Shown here: positions 51,881 to 60,075 of the stretch, in pieces
Position numbering within the stretch: position 1 is the stretch's first letter
Layout: each line of letters begins with the position of its first letter
Assembly (NCBI GenBank): GCA_019359545.1
Contig: JAHHHB010000014.1
Location: 37,097 to 101,096, forward strand
DNA length: 64,000 nt
DNA from: Desmonostoc geniculatum HA4340-LM1
GTDB lineage: Bacteria > Cyanobacteriota > Cyanobacteriia > Cyanobacteriales > Nostocaceae
Reading direction: 5' to 3'
Notes under the pieces: model-generated
The model's database searches: none
What the model was told of the DNA's origin: nothing
The model's input: the letters and a program-made list of their open reading frames with translations, nothing else
Position numbers and translations under genes: made by a program

Positions 51881-53392
51881 TTACCGTAGCTTCCCGAAGC
51901 TATCGCTCAAAGGACTGTGTTTCGATGCTAAACGCGCTCTCCCCGCAGCAGCCCATTCTTGAAGTTGCTGAATTTGCTCGACGGCGGTTCGCGCTAAGGG
52001 GATGATTTGACTAGCAGCCTCTAAAATATCGTCTTTAGTAAAATCACGGTTTTGGCTAAATCCAATGTGCATCGCTTCAATTAAAGTTTGCTCAATTTCT
52101 GCCCCAGAAAAATCGGGTGTCTCGTATGCTAACCTGTCGATGTCATAACTTTTTAGGTTATGGGGGCGCAGTCGGGATAAATGAACATTAAAAATTGCTT
52201 TTCTCTCTTCTTGGGTGGGCAAACCGACAAAGAAAATTTCATCAAATCGCCCTTTACGCAACATTTCTGGCGGTAGGGCTTGGATATCGTTGGCGGTGGC
52301 GACGACAAACACGGGTGAGGTTTTTTCAGCTAGCCAGTTAATAAATGTGCCAAACACCCGGCTAGTGGTGCCCGCATCACCTTTGCTACCAAGTCCGGAA
52401 AAGGCTTTATCTATTTCATCAATCCATAAAATACAGGGGGCGAGGGCTTCAGCTACCTGAATCATTTGGCGGGTACGAGATTCCGACTCGCCCACCAAAC
52501 CACCAAATAACCGCCCGACATCCAAACGTAGCAGGGGTAAATGCCAGTGATGAGCGATCGCTTTTGCTGTTAACGATTTACCTGTTCCCTGAATACCCAC
52601 CAACATTAAACCACGGGGGTGCGGTAATCCGTACTGCCTTGCCCGTTGGCTAAAAGAGCCTCCCCGACGAATCAGCCAATCTTTCAAGTTATCCAGTCCG
52701 CCAATATCAGAAATTTGCTCAGTGGCGGGGTAGAAGTCCAGGATTTGGGTTTGGCGGATAGTTTGGCGCTTTTCTTCCAAAACGAGATCCACGTCTTCTG
52801 GCTGCAATTGGCCGTGGCTAGCGATCGCCCTTGCCAAAACTCGCCGAATCCGTTCCATCGAAAGCCCTTGACAAGAGCGCACCAAGTCATCTAATACTTT
52901 AAGAGAAAGTGAGTTACCAGTACTTTGTAGTAAGCGTTCGATCTCAGTTTTAATTTCTGGGGCGTTGGGTAAGGGAAACTCGACGACTGTCAATACTTCG
53001 GTTAAATCGTCAGGAATGGCGATGCGTGGCGACAGCAATACTATATTTTTTGGTTGCGACTTGAGGAGTCTGGCGAGGTTGCGGAGTTTGCGGGCGATCG
53101 CCACATCATCTAAAAAGCGATGATAATCTCGTAAAATCAATACTGCTGGCGCAGAGGCTGGTAATTTTTCGATAAATTCTAAAGCTTGCAACGGGTTACG
53201 CCGCCCAAACCCCGCATCATTAGGGTTTCCCTGGTAACCATCGACAAAATCCCAAGTATACACTGGGCGATTACCTTGGTTAGTTGCTTCTTCCCGGATA
53301 GCTGTTTCTACTCGTTCCTCTTCATAAGTGGGAATATAAATCAAAGGGTAGCGGGCGCGTAGTAGTAGTTTAAACTCATCACGAAAACTCAT
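51881..53392 (-). CDS. ycf46: AAA family ATPase, Ycf46 type
   Basis: 503 residues. The N-terminal domain (residues 1-240) begins FRDEFKLLLRARYPLIYIPT, typical of cyanobacterial and red-algal plastid Ycf46. The AAA module has Walker A GIQGTGKSLTAKAIA, Walker B CILWIDEIDKAF, and the second region of homology ATANDIQALPPEMLRKGRFD with both arginines. The substrate is unknown; in cyanobacteria a role in photosynthetic regulation and carbon uptake has been proposed. Confidence 0.93.
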   Translation of the reverse strand: MSFRDEFKLLLRARYPLIYIPTYEEERVETAIREEATNQGNRPVYTWDFVDGYQGNPNDAGFGRRNPLQALEFIEKLPASAPAVLILRDYHRFLDDVAIARKLRNLARLLKSQPKNIVLLSPRIAIPDDLTEVLTVVEFPLPNAPEIKTEIERLLQSTGNSLSLKVLDDLVRSCQGLSMERIRRVLARAIASHGQLQPEDVDLVLEEKRQTIRQTQILDFYPATEQISDIGGLDNLKDWLIRRGGSFSQRARQYGLPHPRGLMLVGIQGTGKSLTAKAIAHHWHLPLLRLDVGRLFGGLVGESESRTRQMIQVAEALAPCILWIDEIDKAFSGLGSKGDAGTTSRVFGTFINWLAEKTSPVFVVATANDIQALPPEMLRKGRFDEIFFVGLPTQEERKAIFNVHLSRLRPHNLKSYDIDRLAYETPDFSGAEIEQTLIEAMHIGFSQNRDFTKDDILEAASQIIPLARTAVEQIQQLQEWAAAGRARLASKHSPLSDSFGKLR

Positions 53393-53531
53393 GAACTCAC
53401 TCCTATCAATCTGACGGACTCCAGGTTTTTAAATTTATTTAAAAATAAAATACAAAAATTTTTTCAACTTAAATTACTGTACTAATTCCTACTGTCTCTA
53501 TTGTTTAAATTTATCCAATAATTTCTCTACA

Positions 53532-53557
53532 GAATAAAACCCTCCTATTTGGAGGGT
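53532..53557 (-). terminator. Rho-independent terminator
   Basis: On the minus strand: ACCCTCC, AAATA loop, GGAGGGT, then TTTTATT. It lies 12 bases after the stop codon of the 53570-53947 gene. Confidence 0.8.
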
Positions 53558-53569
53558 ATGAGTTAAAGC

Positions 53570-53947
53570 TTACCGATTTAAGAAGTCTATAGCTTGTTCT
53601 AGATGTAACTTAGCCTTATAGATGGCAAGTAACATCTCTTGGTCAAAACGACTGGGGTAAGACATTCTTCTCCCCTCCATCGTGGCTTTAATTAACGCTG
53701 ACTGTTCATCGGTTGGTGTACTCATCTCATCTAGGCATTTTCCTAAAACCTCCAATTTGTCCCAGCTAGGTCTTTTTAATCCTCTAGCATCTCTCATTTG
53801 CTTGATGGCTAACTCAGGGAATGCCATGAGGGAGGTGATGTAGCTGACTTTGTAACCAGGATTACCGGTTGGTTTAATACCGTACTTACGGCATAAATTA
53901 CGTAATTCGTTGAGAGTTTTAATTTCAAGTTGCGATCGTGTAAACAT
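53570..53947 (-). CDS. Small helical protein with SAP/Rho-N-like N-terminus
   Basis: 125 residues. TLNELRNLCRKYGIKPTGNP followed by GYKVSYITSLM resembles SAP or Rho-N type helix-extended-helix DNA/RNA-binding motifs. The remainder is helical (LDEMSTPTDEQSALIKATME, LLAIYKAKLHLEQAIDFLN). It is divergent from the 54064 gene, and the gap between them has two dyads. No known function; a nucleic-acid-binding role is inferred from the N-terminal pattern only. Confidence 0.65.
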   Translation of the reverse strand: MFTRSQLEIKTLNELRNLCRKYGIKPTGNPGYKVSYITSLMAFPELAIKQMRDARGLKRPSWDKLEVLGKCLDEMSTPTDEQSALIKATMEGRRMSYPSRFDQEMLLAIYKAKLHLEQAIDFLNR

Positions 53948-53976
53948 AATATTGTCTACTTCTCAAAGTGGATATG

Positions 53977-54008
53977 GTGGCTATCCGCCGTGGAAAGTTG
54001 ATAGCCAC
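53977..54008. promoter_or_regulatory. 9-bp perfect inverted repeat, candidate operator
   Basis: GTGGCTATC (53977-53985) and GATAGCCAC (54000-54008) with a 14-base spacer, located between two divergent genes. Suitable for a dimeric regulator or an RNA hairpin in the leader of the + strand gene. Confidence 0.45.
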
Positions 54009-54021
54009 TTATATTTATATA

Positions 54022-54033
54022 TTGGTTAACCAA
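54022..54033. promoter_or_regulatory. 12-bp perfect palindrome TTGGTTAACCAA
   Basis: Located 31 bases upstream of the ATG at 54064, in the same divergent region as the 9-bp inverted repeat. Position near the start of the + strand gene suggests an operator. Confidence 0.4.
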
Positions 54034-54063
54034 CTAATAAGTCAATACTTGTATGGTTTATTA

Positions 54064-54273
54064 ATGGCTCGAAAAGGCGGGAACCCAGATTTAAAAAATT
54101 ATGGCTTTTCTCCGTCAGGGGATGAAGCATTAAATAAAATGCTGGCAGTTAAGGTTACAAAGTCAATGTATGAACGAGTCAAAAGCTTGCCTGACCCTTC
54201 AGGATTTATGCGTCAAGCCCTTAAAGATGCTTTATACAGGTTGGAGCAATCTGAAGATTCTATTGAACAATAG
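54064..54273 (+). CDS. Small cyanobacterial protein beginning MARKGGNPDL
   Basis: 69 residues if started at the ATG preceding ARKGGNPDLKNYGFSPSG. The middle LAVKVTKSMYERVKSLPDPS followed by GFMRQALKDAL has the look of a ribbon-helix-helix protein: a strand with alternating residues, helix, turn, second helix. The frame is open upstream to 53968, but that part overlaps the dyads and is unlike protein. Related MARKGGNP proteins are frequent in Nostocales. It may regulate itself and its divergent neighbour through the palindromes between them; that is inference. Confidence 0.65.
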   Translation: MARKGGNPDLKNYGFSPSGDEALNKMLAVKVTKSMYERVKSLPDPSGFMRQALKDALYRLEQSEDSIEQ

Positions 54274-54361
54274 TTACTAGCAGATAACTTGAGAAACCGA
54301 AGTTCCGAAGTTACTCAGTAGAATTAAAATAGATATTCCCTAATCCAGTCTACCCAAGGTC

Positions 54362-54664
54362 ATGAACAACGAAGACCGCATCAACAGAATGGAAGACCAG
54401 CTAATTGATATGCGTTTAGCAGTTAGTGCCCTTTTAGAAACAGTTACTCAACATCAACGTAATTTTGAAACAATTCAGCGCAATTTTGACACTGTTGTTA
54501 CTGAAATTAGAGACATTCGCGTAGAAATGCGAGATATGCGAACAGATATGCTGCAAATGCAAGCAGAAGTTAGAGAAATTCAGGTAGATGTCAGGGGTCT
54601 ACAAACTGAAAATCGTCGGATTCTTGATATCTTGCAAAATCGCAACACTGAAGGCGAATCCTGA
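54362..54664 (+). CDS. Coiled-coil protein of unknown function
   Basis: 100 residues, almost entirely one predicted coiled coil with repeating units (VTEIRDIRVEMRDMRTDMLQ, MQAEVREIQVDVRGLQTENR). Strong heptad pattern of I/M/V/L. No membrane segment. Similar short coiled-coil proteins are common in filamentous cyanobacteria. Function unknown. Confidence 0.65.
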   Translation: MNNEDRINRMEDQLIDMRLAVSALLETVTQHQRNFETIQRNFDTVVTEIRDIRVEMRDMRTDMLQMQAEVREIQVDVRGLQTENRRILDILQNRNTEGES

Positions 54665-54739
54665 TTTCATAGTAGTTATGAGATCGGGATCAAAAGGACA
54701 TGGCGAGATGTAACGACAACCAATCATCCTTAACTAAGT

Positions 54740-54831
54740 AGGACTTACGCAAAAACTCTCTGAAACTCTTATTTCTCCGTGCCCTCTGCGTCCTCTGTGG
54801 TTCGATTTTCCGTTACCTGTGCGTAAGTCCT
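54740..54831. mobile_element. MITE-like element, family D, copy 1
   Basis: 92 bases bounded by perfect 12-bp inverted repeats AGGACTTACGCA and TGCGTAAGTCCT. The interior carries CCGTGCCCTCTGCGTCCTCT, a common cyanobacterial repeat sequence. No coding capacity. Confidence 0.7.
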
Positions 54832-54900
54832 GCTAAGAAAATTTATATATTAAAATTCGTAACGCACCAAATGGCGCGTTAACGAAACTCAACCTACCAA

Positions 54901-55428
54901 CTACCCTGGAAGTTGCTTTTTGAGTGCTTCCAGAGAAGCCCAACGGTTATCAACTGGAGTTTCAGAAGTTTCAGAACTATCAGAACTATCAACAGTACTA
55001 CTTGCAGGAATACCTGGACAATTGCGATCGCACAGTTGGCGTTGAGGCACTGCTAAACACATCTGCTCATACAGCCATTCGCTGGGAGAAAAATAACCAT
55101 CAGGTGGTAAAGTTTCTACCAAATCTTCCATAGTCACTTCCCTTTCAAGAGGTAAGTCTTTTAGCTGATTTGCAGTTTCATCTAACCAGATGATTTCCTT
55201 AGTATCAAGCCCTAAACGTCGGTTGTATTGCTGCAAACAGCGGTTGCAGGTACAAGTAATAATTGTTTCTGCCTGACCGGACACTTCCAGGTAATTGCCA
55301 TGATGCTGCACACGTACACGACCACGAACTGGTGTCAAGGTTTCCAGACCAGGCAGAAATTCCTGAACTTGAACTTCCTCTGTCCGCTCCGATGCTCTAG
55401 TTAGCTGCGGAATATAAATTGCGTCCAT
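54901..55428 (-). CDS. YceD/DUF177 family protein
   Basis: 175 residues. TCTCNRCLQQYNRRL (paired cysteines) and IIWLDETANQLKDLPLEREV with the following DLVETLPPDGYFSPSEWLYE match DUF177, linked to 23S rRNA accumulation in bacteria and plastids. A second cysteine set is in QLCDRNCPG near the C-terminus. It sits on the same strand downstream of the rpmH-rnpA-yidC-jag block, its usual cyanobacterial context. Confidence 0.88.
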   Translation of the reverse strand: MDAIYIPQLTRASERTEEVQVQEFLPGLETLTPVRGRVRVQHHGNYLEVSGQAETIITCTCNRCLQQYNRRLGLDTKEIIWLDETANQLKDLPLEREVTMEDLVETLPPDGYFSPSEWLYEQMCLAVPQRQLCDRNCPGIPASSTVDSSDSSETSETPVDNRWASLEALKKQLPG

Positions 55429-55790
55429 AGGATTTGTGAGACATCCTCACGAAAATTTATCTTGATTATCAGCCCAATCGCTGATAACACATTTTTTATT
55501 TTATCTCTTAGGGATAATAGAAATTTTGAAATTATTCATAGTTACGAGTTTTCAATTAACTCCTAACTCTTAACTTCTAGGACTTACGCATTGACGCAAA
55601 ATACAAAGTATGCACAGTTTGAAAACCATATCTATCGTAGGGGCACAGCATTGCTGTGCCCCTACAACGCGGGTTTATGTATCATCAAAGAACGATTAAT
55701 CAAAGCCTGAAACGAACTATTTTCGTGAACGCATACCATGATTAATTTGTACAGTGCGTAAGTCCTAACTTCTAACTCCTAACTCCTAAC
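55429..55790. other. Intergenic occupied by a MITE-like element
   Basis: The element at 55579-55766 fills most of the gap. Short CTAACTCCTAACT heptamer-like runs flank it on both sides (55558-55575 and 55764-55790). No gene. Confidence 0.6.
55579..55766. mobile_element. MITE-like element, family D, copy 2
   Basis: 188 bases with the same 12-bp terminal inverted repeats AGGACTTACGCA/TGCGTAAGTCCT as 54740-54831 but a different interior, which includes the hairpin GTAGGGGCACAGCATTGCTG. Only the ends are shared, as expected of non-autonomous elements using one transposase. Confidence 0.7.
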
Positions 55791-56303
55791 TTATTCCAAC
55801 GCAGCCGGACGCACAACCAAATGACGATGTGGTTCTTTACCGCGACTGAAGGTTTCCAAATCTCCAAAGTCTTTCAAGAAAGTATGGATTTGACGCCGTT
55901 CCGCAGAACTGAGAGATTTGATTTCTACTTCTCTACCAGAAAAGCGCACTTCATCAGCTGCTGCTTCTGCTAATGCGCGAATTTCGGCTTCTCTTTTGAC
56001 ACGGTAGCCATTCAACTCAATAGTGTAAGAAGCTTGTTCTTCTTGGGATTGGCTCAAGTTAAGAACCGAATTTGCTAGATACTGAATGGCATCTAGTGCA
56101 GAACCATCGACACCAATTAATACCTGGATTTGTTCTGGTGTCAAATTCGTTTGATCGATTGTCAACCAGTAGTTATCTGATTCTGGGGAATCGTCGTCTG
56201 GTTGGGCAGTTTCTACATTACCGTGAATCTCAGTAGATATTCCACTGAGTTCCAGCAGTGTTTTTAACCACTGCTGACCTCGCTGCATGGGAATATTACT
56301 CAT
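55791..56303 (-). CDS. Jag/KhpB family RNA-binding protein (KH-R3H)
   Basis: 170 residues. The KH domain centres on [20 protein letters not shown] and the R3H domain on [20 protein letters not shown]. The N-terminal Jag domain is absent, as is usual in cyanobacteria. Start overlaps the yidC stop by four bases, so it is translationally coupled. Homologues (KhpB/EloR, SpoIIIJ-associated) bind RNAs and affect cell envelope growth. Confidence 0.9.
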   Translation of the reverse strand: MSNIPMQRGQQWLKTLLELSGISTEIHGNVETAQPDDDSPESDNYWLTIDQTNLTPEQIQVLIGVDGSALDAIQYLANSVLNLSQSQEEQASYTIELNGYRVKREAEIRALAEAAADEVRFSGREVEIKSLSSAERRQIHTFLKDFGDLETFSRGKEPHRHLVVRPAALE

Positions 56304-57451
56304 GAACCCCCTGTAGCCTTTTTCTTGGAACTTTTCGGCTCAAATGGTAATGCTTTTTGTTCTGTGACTGTTGCTTCTTTTTCTTGAGCTGCTACGATTT
56401 TTTGCAGTTCTTCTGGTAGGGGTTCACGGGAGAGAATGTAGGTTTGCAGTGTCTGGAAAATATTACCAATCACCATATACATCAGTACCCCAGCTGGTAG
56501 GGGGAAGAACAAAAACATTCCCGAAAAGATGACTGGGGTGATTTTGTTAACTGTGTCCTGGTTCGGATTGCCACCGCTGGAATTTTGCCCGGAAAGCATT
56601 TGGCTAACATAAAGGCTGATTCCAAAGAAGACAATCATGGCGACGATATCCCAGTGGATTGTGCCATCTGGGTCGGTTGCACCAACCCTACCTAAGGCAT
56701 CGATAAATAAGAAGCCTTTTTCTGCTGCTAATCCAGGAATTGTTCCTTGAAGAGTCACCTCTCCTGGTTGCAAGGCTTGCAAATTGCCCTCGGCGTCAAC
56801 TTTTACCCTTTCTTCCCCTTTGGTGACTTTCCATTCAGGAATCAGCTTTGTTTCTGGGTGTTCTGCTAAAAGTACCTGAAATGGTTTGCCCTCGATGGTC
56901 TGATACTGTATTTTGGTTTGTTCTCCCACCGCTAGTTTGTTACCGCTGGGAAGGATTGCAGTTACCTTAACGTGTTCGCCATCAGCAACGTAAATATTTT
57001 GAGGAGGAGTGGCAAAGGCTTGGGGTTGAATTTGTTCGATTTGTTCTGCGGGAAAGACTTGCAAGTTAACGCTGTAGTTCACACCCGCAAAAGGCGAACC
57101 CCGTAAAGTGGCGAACAGGGCTAATAAGACAGGCATTTGTACTAACAAGGGAAAACAGCCCGCCAAAGGGTTGCCAAATTCTTTTTGGACATTGACCATT
57201 TCTTCCTGCTGCTTTTGCGGATCGTCCTTATAGCGCTCTTTGATTTCTGCCATCCGCTTTTGCATCAGAGGTTGTACAATTCGCATCTTCCGCATGTTGC
57301 GAATTGAGCCAGCACTCAGGGGATAGAGCGCAAAGCGGACTATCAGTGTCAAAGCAACGATCGCCAATCCATAGCTAGGAAAAATCCCATAGAAAAAATC
57401 TATGATTGGCAACATCACGTTGTTCGAGAGAAAGCCGATACCAAAATCCAT
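56300..57451 (-). CDS. yidC: Membrane protein insertase YidC/Oxa1/Alb3
   Basis: 383 residues. Transmembrane segments include [60 protein letters not shown] and [20 protein letters not shown]. The cytosolic hairpin [20 protein letters not shown] is conserved. It inserts and folds membrane proteins, here into cytoplasmic and thylakoid membranes. Between the second and third segments is a soluble insert of about 150 residues with a bacterial Ig-like (BIG2) pattern: [20 protein letters not shown] and [14 protein letters not shown]. It is coupled to jag. Confidence 0.94.
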   Translation of the reverse strand: MDFGIGFLSNNVMLPIIDFFYGIFPSYGLAIVALTLIVRFALYPLSAGSIRNMRKMRIVQPLMQKRMAEIKERYKDDPQKQQEEMVNVQKEFGNPLAGCFPLLVQMPVLLALFATLRGSPFAGVNYSVNLQVFPAEQIEQIQPQAFATPPQNIYVADGEHVKVTAILPSGNKLAVGEQTKIQYQTIEGKPFQVLLAEHPETKLIPEWKVTKGEERVKVDAEGNLQALQPGEVTLQGTIPGLAAEKGFLFIDALGRVGATDPDGTIHWDIVAMIVFFGISLYVSQMLSGQNSSGGNPNQDTVNKITPVIFSGMFLFFPLPAGVLMYMVIGNIFQTLQTYILSREPLPEELQKIVAAQEKEATVTEQKALPFEPKSSKKKATGGS

Positions 57452-57554
57452 TATTCTGAATTTAACCTGAGGTACTGTAAACTGACTGGATCTAATTTAT
57501 CTAAATCATGACTTATGTGCGACTATCCTTCGCTACGGATAGCCGCACAAATTT

Positions 57555-57648
57555 TGGCATGGGGCATGGAGCATTGGGCATTGGGCATTGGGCATTGGTT
57601 AGGAAAACTCTTTCCCAGTCCCCAGTCCCCAGTCCCCAGTCCCTTCCC
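57555..57648. repeat. Heptamer arrays (GGCATTG then CCCCAGT)
   Basis: GCATTGGGCATTGGGCATTG followed by AGTCCCCAGTCCCCAGTCCC, G-rich then C-rich, in the yidC to PH-protein gap. Confidence 0.8.
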
Positions 57649-57649
57649 A

Positions 57650-58042
57650 TCAATTGTTAGCAGCGCCGCTATATTGGGGATTTTTCGCAGCAATTTTTTC
57701 ATTAATGTAGTCATAGACTTCCCGAAAATTAGGAATTGCACGCAATTCCAGACGACTGCCGTTTTTCAGGGTTAGTACCATATCTCCCCAAAGGCCTATG
57801 CCACGGGGGACTTTGACAACTTTGACAATTTCTGAGTAAATTACGTCAGTGCGATCGCGCCCCTGCCAACCTCCTGTTACGGTAACTCGGCGATCAGTGA
57901 TCCGAAAACGCAGCCATAATGCTCTAACAATTGCCCCTACTGTCAAGGGTATGCCAACGACGGTTAGCCCAATTAGCAGGTTTACAATTAGATCCCCAAC
58001 ATGGGGACCGCCTTCATAATAAACTTCTTCACGAATGCCCAT
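57650..58042 (-). CDS. PH-domain (YdbT/bPH2-like) membrane protein
   Basis: 130 residues. One hydrophobic helix (LIVNLLIGLTVVGIPLTVGA), then WLRFRITDRRVTVTGGWQGR and YSEIVKVVKVPRGIGLWGDM, the pattern of bacterial PH (bPH2) domains. It overlaps the rnpA 3' end by 14 bases and precedes yidC, a fixed order in Nostocales. Function unknown; the place in a membrane-insertion operon suggests a helper role. Confidence 0.85.
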   Translation of the reverse strand: MGIREEVYYEGGPHVGDLIVNLLIGLTVVGIPLTVGAIVRALWLRFRITDRRVTVTGGWQGRDRTDVIYSEIVKVVKVPRGIGLWGDMVLTLKNGSRLELRAIPNFREVYDYINEKIAAKNPQYSGAANN

Positions 58043-58451
58043 CGAACACCTCAGCTTGTGCCAACAACTGCTTTAATTCTTGCAGAAATTGTGGGCTTAC
58101 GCACTTAGATTCTGCTGCTGTGGGTTTGACAACCACCACTAGCCGCCATCCTGGTGATAATTTGGGCAATAAATCGTGTAAAGCAGCAGTAATCTGCCGT
58201 TTGATCCGGTTGCGAACCACTGCTCTTTTACTGACTTTTGTGCTAATCGAAATGCCAATTTGCGTGCTGGCAACATGTCCTGAGTCGGTTGGTTGTGCAG
58301 TCTCAGTGGCGGTATCCAAAGAAGGATTTATCGAACATAAAGGTTTTAAGGCTCTCAATGTTAAGTAAGAGCCATGACGCCGAATTCCTTCCCGGAAAAC
58401 TGCCTGGAAATCTTTTCGGGATTTTAGCCGATTTGCTTTGGGCAAAGCCAC
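58029..58451 (-). CDS. rnpA: Ribonuclease P protein component
   Basis: 140 residues. KANRLKSRKDFQAVFREGIR at the start and the RNR motif VSKRAVVRNRIKRQITAAL are diagnostic. An insertion of about 20 residues (LDTATETAQPTDSGHVASTQ) after the first strands is longer than in E. coli. It is the protein subunit that helps the RNA of RNase P bind pre-tRNA. It follows rpmH by 23 bases. Confidence 0.95.
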   Translation of the reverse strand: MALPKANRLKSRKDFQAVFREGIRRHGSYLTLRALKPLCSINPSLDTATETAQPTDSGHVASTQIGISISTKVSKRAVVRNRIKRQITAALHDLLPKLSPGWRLVVVVKPTAAESKCVSPQFLQELKQLLAQAEVFDGHS

Positions 58452-58474
58452 AGATACCTTTTAAGTAGATATAC

Positions 58475-58609
58475 TTAAACGCTCAGACGGTGACGCCCCT
58501 TTCTTCTTCTAGCCCTAATCACGTTTCTGCCATCCGGTGTCCGCATCCGAGCGCGAAAACCAGAGGTTCTTTTTCTCTTACGACAAGTGCCGCCTAGTGT
58601 TCTTTGCAT
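58475..58609 (-). CDS. rpmH: 50S ribosomal protein L34
   Basis: 44 residues: [20 protein letters not shown] then [24 protein letters not shown]. This is the full conserved L34 sequence, highly basic. It heads the rpmH-rnpA-PH-yidC-jag block. Confidence 0.97.
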   Translation of the reverse strand: MQRTLGGTCRKRKRTSGFRARMRTPDGRNVIRARRRKGRHRLSV

Positions 58610-58670
58610 ACTATTCTCCTATTGGGTGATTTTTATAAAAACTCACAATCTCCAATTTTATCACTTTAAA

Positions 58671-58800
58671 AGGGAATGGGGAATGGGGTACTGGGGATTG
58701 GGGACTAGGGACTGGGTATTGGGTACTGAGAAAGTATTGCTAAGTATTTATTTACTAGTCCCCTATTCCCAGTCCCTAATCCCTAGTCCCCAGTCCCCAG
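58671..58800. repeat. Inverted GGGGACT / CCCCAGT array
   Basis: GGGATTGGGGACTAGGGACT and related units, a 25-base spacer, then CCCTAGTCCCCAGTCCCCAG. A nearly symmetrical pair of heptamer arrays between rpmH and the DUF2808 gene. Confidence 0.85.
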
Positions 58801-58802
58801 AC

Positions 58803-59315
58803 TTAACTAATGCTCAAAATCCATGTCCCCATGTAACGCAGTAGTGGTACATCGCCAGGGGAGAGAACTTGGCAGTTAAAATAATACATTCCACCAAAGG
58901 AGGGGTTTTTGACGTTAGATAACACTAACTCAACTCCACTACCTGCTGGCACCGGTTCTTCGGGAAAAATACTAATCAGCTTACCTTCTTTGTCCCACTT
59001 CACCTCAGAAAGCTTCACCGGTTTACCTTTTACTCGTACCTCAACTTTTTTGGGGTCAAAAATTCCTTCGTAATAGTTAGGGTAGGTAATAGCAAATTGA
59101 GCAACTGCCAATTTCATTTTTTGACCTGGAATCCTCAATCTATAACGATCCCAACCATTAGATTGTCCACCAAAATCTAACCGGAAGGGCAGCTGATTAT
59201 CACCTTTGACACCGCTAAACAGCGTAAACCCAGGTAAGCTTTGCGCCCAAGTCAGGGCTGGAAATGCAGTCAGCAAACAGCCAGTCACCGCTAAAGCAGA
59301 AAATAAACGTCGCAT
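58803..59315 (-). CDS. DUF2808 domain-containing exported protein
   Basis: 170 residues. Signal peptide LFSALAVTGCLLTAFPALTW with AQSLPGFTLFSG at the mature start. YRLRIPGQKMKLAVAQFAIT and YPNYYEGIFDPKKVEVRVKG, then NVKNPSFGGMYYFNCQVLSP, are the DUF2808 pattern, a cyanobacterial periplasmic or extracellular family of unknown function. Stand-alone gene. Confidence 0.9.
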   Translation of the reverse strand: MRRLFSALAVTGCLLTAFPALTWAQSLPGFTLFSGVKGDNQLPFRLDFGGQSNGWDRYRLRIPGQKMKLAVAQFAITYPNYYEGIFDPKKVEVRVKGKPVKLSEVKWDKEGKLISIFPEEPVPAGSGVELVLSNVKNPSFGGMYYFNCQVLSPGDVPLLRYMGTWILSIS

Positions 59316-60075
59316 AGTTAGGCTCTCTCCACCAAAATATAAATCGGTTATCTAAAATAACTGTGTGTTAGTATTCTTTACTAAACTTTACTACTGACTT
59401 CCTGACAATGGACGTTCAATAGCAAAAAAAAGTGCCATTTTTTGTGCGTTTTGGCTGACAGTAATATTGCTTAGTACTAAATTTAACTTTAACTCAATTC
59501 ACTTGATTATCCTTACAGAGTCTTGATTTGATTGCTAGGTTAGTCAAATTTTGAACTAAATGAAAACACAGTTGAGATTGGATTGTGTTTCCGAATATGT
59601 ATAAGTGTATCTAAATTTAAGAATTTTGTTATAAAAATTGAGCCGTCGGGTTAGCGATCGCCAGTTAACCTGAGATAAATTGATTAAAATAAGTTGGAAT
59701 GAAAGTCGGAATTATTAAAATTTGATTTGAAAATTATCAAGCTTCAAAAATTTGGTCAATATTACTCTATAAGAAAGGAATAGCCAATTTCTCAATCCCG
59801 AAAATAAGCTGAAGATAAAGATGCAAAATTTGGGAATCAACTTAGGATGTGCAATACGTAACCCTATTTGCAACTATCTAAAAATGCAACATCTGCAAGC
59901 GCCAAAGTCAGGCTTTGCCTGAGAAGTAAGAGTGGGAGAGGAAAAATTCAAGGTTCAATCTACTAGTAAAAATCATGGCTGATGTTCCTGCCTCAGTACT
60001 AAAAAGTGCGAGATATCCCTGAACGGGGCGATCGCTTACTTGGCAGAGATTAAGTATTTATCTTCAGGAGATTTC
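59316..60075. other. Long divergent intergenic region
   Basis: 760 bases between the DUF2808 gene (-) and pntA (+). One hairpin TCAGGCTTTGCCTGA (about 59909-59923) and an open 14-codon frame MADVPASVLKSARYP at about 59975. No gene family, riboswitch or repeat was recognised; the length suggests leader RNA or regulatory sites for pnt. Confidence 0.4.

Noticed and set aside
54740..54831. Possible tRNA because of GTGGTTCGATTTTCC
   Set aside because: No acceptor, D or anticodon stems can be formed; the segment is the interior of a MITE-like element with 12-bp inverted ends.
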